Assembly (NCBI GenBank): GCA_903772945.1
Contig: CAICTM010000003.1
Span: 62,001-126,000 of the forward strand
From: Seminavis robusta
Lineage: Eukaryota; Bacillariophyta; Bacillariophyceae; Naviculales; Naviculaceae
Direction of reading: 5' to 3'
DNA length: 64,000 bases
Shown in pieces: positions 1-9,680 of the stretch. The notes under the pieces were generated by a model. That model worked only from the letters and a program-made list of their open reading frames with translations, was not told where the DNA came from and did not search any database. The number at the start of each line of letters is the position of its first letter. Position 1 is the stretch's first letter. Position numbers and translations under genes: made by a program.

Positions 1-1188
1 TACTAGCTAGCTAGAAGTAGTTCGTGCTCAAGAGTCTGCATCATGACATCATGACATTCAATTTTATTTGTTGTAACGGATGGACTTATTGGTACATACG
101 GTATGGGATCTGGAGCTGGTACCGGTACAGGCTCTCCGTAAGAAGGCATTATTTTTAATATAAGAGCGCAGGCCCTGTGTGTCGCCAACAGCTCGCGCAC
201 ATAGTATTGACGCAATGACAAAATTGTTTCTAACGCTTTCAGAAGGCTTCTTTCTTTGCGAAAATGTCCATTGCGCGTTCCACTGTTGTAGAAACGTAGA
301 AACAGGTTGAATGAAGGAGTGTACTGTACAGTACTAGTAGTGTATCCCGAGTGGTTTGCAGTAGCCGTTGCAGTATGAATAGTACTGGTATGAATGTATG
401 TGTTTGGGTGGTTTTGAGTCCCATCTCTTGGGACTCTAAACCATACCAGTCAAATCTGAAATTCTCCGTTGAGATCTAGAGTACGGTACTCAGTGTGCTC
501 AGTTTAGGAACGTGAAATAATGGTCAAACGAGAAGCAAGTGCAATGTGTGTGTTTTCTCCTTATCACTGTTTCCGTGTTGTGTAATCGTGAACAAATCTT
601 GGATGTACTGGTTAGTTTATAGTGAAGGAACTGACTTATCGTTCTGTAGTGTTCATAGAGGGTTCACAGTCTTGAAAGTGGGATTCTATTTGGATGAGAG
701 TTAAAGTGATGGAACCCTTGATAGTGCAATTTCTGACATTTTGGAGTGTCTGACTTTAATTAAAGTGTTTAGAAGCCTTTGGGAACGAGCACATTGTTTT
801 TTACGAACAAAACGAGATCGGTGAAGTAGATGGCATCGACGATGCAATGATTGGCATGAATGGGAAGGAAGAGAAAGTAAAGTGTTCATGTAGGTGGTGG
901 TTGTTGTCGTTGTGGTTGTGGTTGTTCAACCGTTGTTGCCTTGGGCAATTGAATTGAATACTAGACTACTATTAATAGTAGTAGTAGCACCCAGCCAAAT
1001 CGCTGGATAGCTTAAAGGCCACCAACGACTGCGCTGCTCCAGACTACCAGATTAGAGTTTCACCGAATCGACTTACCTGCAATTGAAATTGGCCTTTTTT
1101 TCTCATTCCCATCTTTCATCTCATCTCATCTCATCTCATCTATAAGCTCAGTCCACACAAGTCAAGTCCAAACAAGAAAGGAGAGAAG
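1..1188. other. Intergenic region, no supported gene
   Basis: Only short, low-quality reading frames are present on either strand. The tract holds CTAG-rich motifs at its left edge (about 3-15), TAGTAG triplet tracts near 970-990, and a (CTCAT)n run at 1116-1141 close to the start of the next gene. I see no RNA gene. Confidence 0.6.
1116..1141. repeat. (CTCAT)n microsatellite upstream of the Ser/Thr-rich gene
   Basis: About five consecutive CTCAT units lie roughly 50 bp before the ATG at 1189, so they fall in the likely 5' UTR or core promoter of that gene. Confidence 0.85.
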
Positions 1189-2748
1189 ATGATTCCTTCT
1201 TCTCACTTCCAGTTGTCTGGGTCTCCAAGGTCCCTCAGTGGCAGTAGTGGCAGTAGTCGTAGTAGTGGTAGTAGCGGCAGTACGTCTCCCAGTCCAAGTC
1301 CTACTCAGTCTACTCCCACTAGAGGCAACAGCTTCAGTCGGAGAATGTCTTTGCCCAGTTTCAACAGCATGAGCGGTAGGAACGAGAATCACTCGGCCTT
1401 TGGCTTTGGCTTGCATCGACAGAGTAGAAGACGTAGGAGAAGTACGGGGACACGTACAACAACTACTACTAGTAGTACAGCCACTACTACTAGTAGTACA
1501 GATAGAGATCAAGGAGAGGAATGGACATTGCCTGTTCAAGTACGATCGGTTCAGAGACGCATGAGACGATTCTCCATGCCTGCAGGATCTACCCGGACTA
1601 GTACTAGTACTACTAGTACTAGTACTGATCTACTCGTCTTTGTGGACCCAAGAGCTGAAAAACCACTCAAGCTCAGAAGAATGAGACTTCGGAGATGTCA
1701 AACTCATGATGGAACTACAAACAGCACAAACAACACTAGCACTGCAAAGAGCCGATGGGACACCTCCAGTACAAACACAAACACAAACACCCACACCAAC
1801 CTGGACCCCAACCTCAACTGGAACATCAACCTACCTTACGATGCTACTACAAGTAGCACCTGTAATAGCACCTGCACTGGCACTGGCACTGGTACTGCCA
1901 AGACCAATGACTTGCAACTCTTATGTGCTGAACAAGATGCTGCCCTCGAACGAATCACTTCGGGGACTTCTCCACCCAGAATGCCAAGAAGGGGATCTTT
2001 GGGGCTGTCAGATCAACACAGGCATCCATCCTTACCAGATCTACTACAGCATCAACATCAACATCAACCCCTCAGACACAACCACAACCACAACCACACA
2101 CCAGGTCACATACAAGCCACTCAAAAACCAAAGGCTTCTCCGACGATGCCCCCAAGAATGCCCAGACGATCATCCATGGGAGACTTTGAAGCAACTTCTA
2201 TTACATGTAGTAATACCAAGATTGGTGAAGCTGCAACTACACCCACTGCTACCGGTACCGGTATGCATACTTCTCCCAGCAAATGCAATGCCACCTTCCC
2301 CACAAGAAAAATATCCAATCCCACCAGAGTACACAGAAACAACTCAAACAACTCTACCACAACAAAGGACTACTTTGATTGGTTGGCGGCCGGATCATCA
2401 CCACCAAACTCAAACTCAAACCAAACCTATAACCACAGTCGTCAAAACGACAGCACGGACGACACACACAACAAACCAACAACACCACAAAGGGAACTAC
2501 AGGTTGAAGAAAAGGATCAAGAACTTCATGCCACTTCGGCGGCGCTACTCCGATCCAATCCATTCATGGCATCCATTGCCAGCGCCAGCGCCAGCAACAA
2601 CAATACCAACAGTAGTACGTCCATGACGGCCGCTACTACTACCGGTAGTGGCATTGTTGGAAGCAATCAGTCTACCAACGCCGTGCACCAACCACAACCA
2701 CAACAGCCACAACAACAAGCCAAACGATCCAATGCCCAGGCGGCATAG
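1189..2748 (+). CDS. Low-complexity Ser/Thr/Asn-rich protein with repeated RRxS motifs
   Basis: A 519-residue single-exon ORF starting at an ATG in a purine-rich context (gagaag-ATG). No globular domain is recognised. The chain is dominated by Ser, Thr, Asn, His and Gln. It carries a recurring basophilic-kinase-like motif: RRMSLPSF near residue 52, RRFSMPAG near 127, MPRRGSLG near 266 and MPRRSSMGDF near 325. Several Thr/Ser tracts are encoded by ACTAGT or GGTACTG microsatellites, as around 1600-1625 and 1875-1900. RRxS is the consensus for PKA/AGC-type kinases, so a phosphoregulated disordered scaffold is a fair inference; the function is unknown. The same motif recurs in the ArfGAP gene 4 kb downstream. 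Gene reality is supported by length and motif conservation within the window, not by a known family. Confidence 0.6.
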   Translation: MIPSSHFQLSGSPRSLSGSSGSSRSSGSSGSTSPSPSPTQSTPTRGNSFSRRMSLPSFNSMSGRNENHSAFGFGLHRQSRRRRRSTGTRTTTTTSSTATTTSSTDRDQGEEWTLPVQVRSVQRRMRRFSMPAGSTRTSTSTTSTSTDLLVFVDPRAEKPLKLRRMRLRRCQTHDGTTNSTNNTSTAKSRWDTSSTNTNTNTHTNLDPNLNWNINLPYDATTSSTCNSTCTGTGTGTAKTNDLQLLCAEQDAALERITSGTSPPRMPRRGSLGLSDQHRHPSLPDLLQHQHQHQPLRHNHNHNHTPGHIQATQKPKASPTMPPRMPRRSSMGDFEATSITCSNTKIGEAATTPTATGTGMHTSPSKCNATFPTRKISNPTRVHRNNSNNSTTTKDYFDWLAAGSSPPNSNSNQTYNHSRQNDSTDDTHNKPTTPQRELQVEEKDQELHATSAALLRSNPFMASIASASASNNNTNSSTSMTAATTTGSGIVGSNQSTNAVHQPQPQQPQQQAKRSNAQAA

Positions 2749-4075
2749 GAGACAAAGCGTCTCTATCTACCGGTACTGTGAAAGATGACAATGCTGTTGT
2801 AGTGCATGGTAAGATGCTCTCATGCAACTGGACTCGACTCAGTGGATGGAGGTGGGAAGCATGCAGTGAGTTTTGTGCATCTGCCAACAAGCAACGTTGT
2901 AGCTCTAGCTAACGGAACATACCGTAGTTTAATGCTAGATGATTACCAGTATGGCTTAGAGGGAACTATGGGACGGGGTACCGTAGTTAGTTGACTAAAA
3001 CAATGGGGGGGTAGATTATCTACGGAAGCCAGCCAGGGCCAGGCCTAAGCAAAGAACAGTCGAAATTCAGGACTCTAGGTTCTGTGGGATCAGGGGCGAG
3101 ATATTGAGGACCATTTCGGGGGCCAAATTGTTTAGTTTTGCGGGATCCACCCAGACATAAATGGGTAGTTTTCACAAGTTCAATAGAGATGCGGGTCTGC
3201 ATGAAGAACATCATTTGAGAGTACGAGTACTGAGTTTTGGTGGCAGCTGCAGCAGCAAGGCATTGGAAAAGGATCTTCTTGGCGTGGGGGGCAAGCATGC
3301 TATCCACAGTTAGTTGACTTCGTTGTTTTCGGTTAGTTACTGCATCTTGGCTTACTTGGGAAGTCGTTCTCGTCCCACCGCATCAACGCTTTCAAACCAC
3401 CGTATTCTCGTGTCCTTTGCCAATTTGGCGTTCTACTAGCTCGGTACCGGTTGCCAGCCAGCTATTAATAGCATGCACCCACCTAGCTAGCTACTACATG
3501 TACAGTTCGGGCTTGCCTGATTATGCCAAAGCCTTCATCCTTTCTACCGGTACCACTGTGGTTCACAGTTCACAGCCACACGATGAACCACTGGTACGTT
3601 TATGAACGTGTTCATGAATGTTCAATGAACTCCTTGGTCCCCTGGTGAATGACAGCAGTTGTCGACTTGGGATCCTGAAGATCTCAAAGCCTTCCTACGA
3701 AGAAAATAATGCCTCAAAAAGATTCTGGTTTTCGAAGATTTAATTTGTGGTTCTGGTTTAGTTGCCTCCAGCTTGCCAGGTGCTTCGGGCTTGGATCTTT
3801 CGCTTCCTTGCAAAGAAAGCTTGGCACTTGGCCAAGCATGATGGTTTTGCATCTTGCTTGTGAGTGAGCTGAACAAGGGTAACAACTGACCTCTTCTTGT
3901 GATTGAGCCCTGGTCAAATAACTACCGAGATACTACTCGTAACTAGCTAGCCAGGAGCAAGCAAGCAAGGAAGGAAGCGACTATACGGTGACGGGAACAC
4001 CAGAAAAAAAGATAGAATAATCGAAAGTCGAAAGGCTGATTGAAAGAGTTTGAAGGAATCAGCAAAGAAGGAAGA
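2749..4075. other. Intergenic region, no convincing gene
   Basis: Short frames only. A 95-codon minus-strand frame at 3020-3307 is free of low complexity and may be a decayed coding fragment, but I recognise no family. CTAG and GGTACC motifs are scattered through 3440-3560 and 3930-3960. Confidence 0.5.
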
Positions 4076-4618
4076 ATGTCGAGTGAAGCTAGTCAACGAA
4101 TGCAATCCGAGGATCTCGGGATGTTTATGGGGATTGGAGGGTGTTGTCTCCTGTTCTTCTGGATGCCCTGGATTGTCTTAGATCTAGTCTTTGCCGGTGG
4201 AGACTCTGAGTGCCTCACACAAGAGATCACTGAGTACTCGATATCCATGGATCTTGCAACTTGGCTTCAAGTCCAAGCCGCCATCATGATTGTGCTTGCT
4301 GGCATTCTCATGGTGGCGGCTATCATGGCTTGCTTCACGCCCATTGGAGCATTGCTCGGAGGATGTGGACTGTGTCTACTCACCATCCACCCTCTCTTCA
4401 GTATGCCTTGGACCATTGTTGGAGCGCTGATGTTCTGGGGAGAACTGGACCCTGCTGGAACCTGTGACAGAGGGCTCACCATTTACATGTACTTCAACCT
4501 CATCATAGGTTGCTTCTCCATATTCAGCTGCTGCTGCAGAGACAGAGTCAGACCCAGCACAGAACAAACTGCTCCTCACGATGCACCGCAAAAGACGGAA
4601 ACGTCCCCCATTGTCTAG
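4076..4618 (+). CDS. Small four-span membrane protein
   Basis: A 180-residue protein from the ATG at 4076 (gaagaATG), the first ATG in this frame. Four hydrophobic segments are visible, at about residues 17-40, 59-85, 90-118 and 128-150. The C-terminal tail (about 155-180) is hydrophilic and probably cytosolic, following a Cys cluster (CCC) at the end of the fourth span that could be palmitoylated. The stretch between spans 1 and 2 is acidic and contains one Cys. The layout resembles tetraspan/MARVEL-like proteins, but no diagnostic motif (for example CCG) is present, so the family is unassigned. No intron is needed. Confidence 0.7.
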   Translation: MSSEASQRMQSEDLGMFMGIGGCCLLFFWMPWIVLDLVFAGGDSECLTQEITEYSISMDLATWLQVQAAIMIVLAGILMVAAIMACFTPIGALLGGCGLCLLTIHPLFSMPWTIVGALMFWGELDPAGTCDRGLTIYMYFNLIIGCFSIFSCCCRDRVRPSTEQTAPHDAPQKTETSPIV

Positions 4619-5800
4619 CCACATCATTTATCTTATCATTCAGTTCTATAAACAGTTAGGTCTACTGTACTTTTAATTACTCAGTAGTCATTGTCCAAGT
4701 TTTGCTCTCAACTATTTTCGTTCAGTGAACAACAGTCCGAGTCGCTTTTTTGCTTGTACTGAGTAGAAGCCGCCACCGCCCTACCGCGGTAGCCCGGGAT
4801 GCTTCATGTCCTCCTTGCTCTTTTAAATTTGCTTGCTTTTACTAGTTCTAGCTACTAGTAGCTGGAAAAGCCAGAGTTTGCTAGAGGCAGGTCTACTAGG
4901 CTACCGATAGCTCGTACCAGAACCGTAGGCAGGCAGGTTGCTTCTCAGCCAGTCATACGAACCGCGTCTTTGCTCCTACAGGGCGTAGCTATTAATACTA
5001 TGCATAGGTGCTCTCAGTGCTTTCTGTCGTTTTGATCGTCAACCCTGGCTGCCTATCGGTAGCTAGCTAGCTGTAGATATCCACCTCCCCTCTTCTCTCT
5101 GACGACATGTTTACTTGTACTGTACTACTAGCTAGTCGAACCCACTGCCATCGAGATGGGAAATAATAATCGTGCTTTCAGCGGTGCAGGAGATGCTCTT
5201 ACTTTTTAGAAAATGGAGCTCAATAAGATTTTGGTCGTAGGTGCCCTCCCGGATCTAAGGGCTGTTGAGGGCAGTTGTCCTTTCAAATTCCTTTCCAATC
5301 ATTAGTGGTCATTGAGACTTTGCCTTCTTTAAACTATTAGTATCAAGTCATTTTGGTCCCAGAATTCGGGACCAGAATATTCAAAAATTGTACTTTCAGT
5401 TCAGCTGCACTCATTTGGACACTTTTGTCATTTAAAGAATCAATCCGTGCATCGGAAACATCCCCGTTCACAATGTCTTTGTGCCTGCTAAGGAAGAATC
5501 ATGATTTAATGTTGACAGGATGGCGAGACATTTTGGCATTGGAACCGGAACAGACGAGGGCCCAATGCAAAAAGTGCGGAAACGGCAAAGAGGAGGCAAG
5601 GACGGCTCAATACAGCGCCGCATATTGCCCAACCCTTGCGACCGCTTGTACCCTTGTATCGAGCCATCAACCACTCCATCAATAGCACTCACTACGCTGT
5701 ACCGCCAGCACATCATCATCAGCAGCATCAGCAACACTTGCTGTATTATCGATTAGACACTTCTTGTTGTAGGTATCGTACTAGTAGTTGACAGTTGACC
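4619..5800. other. Intergenic region, promoter side of the ArfGAP gene
   Basis: No supported gene. Short frames around 5353-5756 overlap on both strands and look random. CTAG and GGTAGC tracts occur at 4840-4870 and 5060-5130. The last part must contain the promoter of the ArfGAP gene starting at 5801, but no clear TATA or initiator element stands out. Confidence 0.5.
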
Positions 5801-8800
5801 ATGGACCGCCGTGAGGAATTGCAAGCGCGTAAACAACGGCTGCAAGCAGTAGCTTTGCTACCAGCGAATCGCGTTTGCTCCGAGTGTCCTGAGCAAGAGC
5901 CGACGTGGGCGTCTCTACTGAAGCCGCCTGTAGCCAATGGCAAGGCGATTGGCGTACTGTGCTGCTACCGCTGCTACAGTTTCCATTTCCAACTTGGCAA
6001 AACCATTTGTCAAGTCAAGAACATCAAAATGGTAGAAGAATGTAAGTTCAGGACTCACCGGCTCACGGGATTCGATTCATGGATGAGTGGGGCTATCGGA
6101 GAGCTGCTTGTCTAGCTAGCTAGCTAGAGAGCTAGCTACCTGAAGGTTCCTGGTTGCCGAGTGCACTAGCTACTACACTAGCTAGAGAGTCTCCAAGGTG
6201 ACCAAGGATCCAGACGCACTGCCACGGCTACCTAGCACCAGTAGTTTTGGACTGGACAGCACTATAGCTCCAGTTGCTGTCCCATTCACTGCTAGGTAGC
6301 AAGCAAATGGCAAAGCTGGATGCTCTTCGCTTGGCCTAGCTACTGTAGAAACGAAATTTGTATCCATGCCCCTTCTCTCGACTAACCAGTCCAATCGTCG
6401 TTTTTCTGTCTACAGGGACCAACGAAGAAGTTGAAGCCATGGAACGGGGAGGAGGCAATCAAGTCGTAAACGCAATGTACGAAGCAAAACTACAACCTGC
6501 GGACTATGACAAGTCCGAAGTACTAGAAGACGAGGACGAGGACGACATGTACCGACAAGAGTTCGTCCAGCACAAGTACGAAGAACTACGATACTTTGCT
6601 AAACACTTGTACGAGACACAGTTGCGGCGGGCGTCCAGCAGTACGAATGCCCTTCAAGCATCCGTACACGACGGACCGGTTCCACCTGCCGGAAAGGCAT
6701 TGGCACGGCGATGCAAGAGTTTCGATGACAACCAACAAGACGTCGTCGCAGCAGAGGCGGAGTTGGATCGTTCCAAAGATTTCGTAAAGAAACCGATGCG
6801 ACGGCGGAGTCAGTCATTCAACGATGAAAGATGGACCACAGACGAAGAACACGAAAGCACCGATGACGACCAAAAACTGTCCTATCAAATGCCGGGACAC
6901 CTAGGCGTCGCAGGGAAACGGCAAAAACGCAGAAAGTCCATGCCGCTAAAAATTGGTGGAAACAGCAGCAACACCGCTAACGATAGCGGCAACAGCAGCA
7001 AAAACAGAAACCGATCCTCGGTCAAAGAACGCAGGCAGCGGCGGGCATCCATCAAATCGTCGTTAGAAAGGGAAGCACAGCAGCGTCGGGCATCACAAAC
7101 TGGAAACAACAACTCCCCTTCGAACGAAGACCTAGGATACGGAGACGAACAGCAAAACGACAGACAAAACGATATGGATGCTACCCGACGAAGGTGCAAT
7201 CGTCGTAGACGAGACAGCAACATGTCTCACAATGATGGATCTGGTCGCAGGCGTTCGGGCCGCCGAAAGTCGGCGTCCTCTATTATCATGGGAACCGCCT
7301 CGATATCTGTGGATGCTCGCAAAAATGCTTGCCCTTCGACGGCACCGAGAATGCCCACTCGCTGTGTCAGTGACGACAGTGGAACGGATGGGGACGACAA
7401 TAACAACAACAATGACGGAGACTTTACGGACTATGACGATACGCCAGTCAATGACCGGTCGTTATCGCCTCCAAAGTCGAACACGCCGTCGTCGTCTCGG
7501 CGTATGCGACGCATGTCAATGCCCCATTCCATGTTCAGCAGTGATACCGACGACACGGAGGACGAGGAGACCATGGCTTCCCACTATAAGATGCATATGC
7601 TAAAAACGACACGATTGAGCGATCCCACCATCAAAAAATTGTCGCCTTTCGGAGTCAACTTGGGGTACGGCTACAACGACTGTCACGACAGCATCAGCAG
7701 CATCGAAGCAGAACCACAACAACACGCACTCAAGCCCATGTACATGATCCCACGGCGAGGGTCAACAGGTGATGGAAAGCAACCTGTCAAACTTGCAGCT
7801 CTTCCCCAACCTTCGCAGCAGCAGCCTTCAAAACTACTAGACCCACTGCAGGGAGGAAGCGAGCTCTCTTCGGATGAAATCATGTTTGGAGATGCAGAGC
7901 CACGGAAGGAAAAGAGACGAGGCAAAAAGAACCGGCGCCAAATGAGACGTTGTTCTACTGGAGGTGCTGTCGACAAATTCTTCTTAGATGCAGGGCAAGC
8001 GGATGGTCTAAGTCGATGCCATGCGGATGAGGACAGGGAAGCGAATTTGCGAAACTGGTCTCCGCCAGAGATTCCCAAGCCCGCTCTCAACAACGCGCTA
8101 AAGAAGCATAGGACTCCTCGACGATGTTCCGTTGGTGCTGAGTCCGGTCCTATAGATAATAAGGAGCAGCATCCTTCTACGAACACAAACATCTCAAAGA
8201 ACATGTCGCCTGACCAATCCACGACCACGAACCCTGCAAAGAACAAAACGCAGCAAGCGTCTATCGAAACCTCGAACGCTTCAAAGGGCAAGGAACATCA
8301 CTCCTCACTCGTGGATCCAGCCAAGAGCAGGTCCAGGAAAACCTCTAAAAGCAACAAGCAGCCCACCACCGAAGAGCTTGGGTATGGAGACGACACGGGC
8401 AATAGGGCAGCCCTCCATGCGGGCCCATCTGAGGAAGATCTTGGCTATGGTGACTTGGATTACAAAGCAGACGCCTCGTCGAAAAGAAAATTTGGCGTCG
8501 CGTCGTTGAAAGCAAAAGAGTCGCCCTTAGGCTACGAAAGTTGTCGAAAAGACGAACTCCCGATACCCTTGCAGCACGCGGTTGGCCGTCGCGGATCGTC
8601 AACTGGCCATCATGATGCGGATGCGTCGCATGGGCGGGCCAGCCGACGCTTGTCCAGGCAGGGAGGCAGCGATGAAAGATCCAGGTCGATGTCAAGATCG
8701 AGAACACGACGCCCATCAGCAAGCACTCCGCACGAATCACTGCGTCGTCCCAGCCTTCGCGACCATCGCAGCCAGAGCGTTGGTGGAGGGCTGTCCTTTC

Positions 8801-9363
8801 CTTCGAATCCAACACGGTCAACACATGTATCCTCACGTCGCCCCAGTCTTCGGGATCACCGAAGTCAGAGTGTTGGCGGGGGTTTGTCCATTTCAAACCC
8901 GCCACGCACTTCTGGCGGCTTCAGCATGCTTGACTCTGGTCGCACAATGGTGCGATCCGACTCTGTCAGCAGCCTTTGTTCGGAAGTGAGCGTCAACGCT
9001 GCGCTTCTCTACGCTGGGGGCAGCAAGTATAACAGTTGTGTATGCAAGAAACCAGACTTTGTTGGCAGTAAAAGTCCTGTGTCGGTTGCTGTGATCGCAG
9101 CGACAGCGTCCTCCGGGGCAGATTGTAGCCTGCGTGACCAAGAAAAAGGCCCCGAGAACGACGACAAGGATTGCCACTGCGAAACTGCAGATGCTGAGGG
9201 TGCGATTGAAGAAGCTAAGCCTAGTTCAGCCACCAAGCGCCAGTCAAAGAAAGACTACTGGAAAGCGAAGCTAGCAGAAAAGTCCAAGCCCAAGAAGGAT
9301 GCTGAGGGCTTGTCATCTCGCGAAAGACGTCGAAGGGTACCATCAGTGGGCTTGGCGGCGTGA
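5801..9363 (+). CDS. ArfGAP-domain protein with long RRxS/LGYGD-rich tail (two exons)
   Basis: Exon 1 is 5801-6041 and exon 2 is 6416-9363, with a 374-nt intron (donor GTAAGT at 6042, acceptor TACAG at 6411-6415, branch-like CTAAC near 6382). The join rebuilds a TGG codon and gives EEW-TNEEVEAMERGGGNQ, a textbook ArfGAP continuation; total 1,063 codons including stop. Residues about 8-130 are the ArfGAP zinc-finger fold, which normally stimulates GTP hydrolysis by Arf GTPases on membranes: CSEC at 25-28, PTWAS, a second pair CYRC, then NAMYEAKL and EFVQHKYEELRYF. The usual CxxCSGxHRxLG reads CYRCYSFHFQLG, so the catalytic Arg finger appears replaced by Phe. The remaining ~930 residues are disordered, with more than ten RRxS sites, several LGYGD motifs and a tandem copy of RRPSLRDHRSQSVGGGLS. 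GAP activity is doubtful; Arf binding or scaffolding is possible. Confidence 0.85.
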
Positions 9364-9680
9364 TCTTGTGCACGTTGCGTTGCAGCTGCAATTTGACCTG
9401 CCTACGCTAACCATAGGCAATAGTAGTTTGTCCACGTTCATTTTTGTATTGATGCATTGAAGCGACGATTGGCTTCCCTTTGGCTTGTGATGCTAGTTCA
9501 ACTATCTATTATAGCCAAAAGACAGGAAGCCCAGGCCAGCGTACGGTGGCAGACTTCAGCATTGTCGAGAGACATACTCCGATTTACAGAGCGCTATTAT
9601 ACATCTAGTATTGACTTTCGATCTTGACCACGAACTTGCCACCCCCGCAATTTGCCCGCACTGGCTGTGGACCCCCCTGG
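9364..9680. other. Convergent intergenic spacer
   Basis: The 317 bp between the 3' ends of the ArfGAP gene (plus) and the GPCR gene (minus). It must contain both 3' UTRs; I see no gene or repeat. Confidence 0.6.

Noticed and set aside
1706-2626. 306-codon plus-strand ORF inside the Ser/Thr-rich gene
   Set aside because: Out-of-frame shadow of the 1189-2748 ORF, whose RRxS motifs lie in the other frame.
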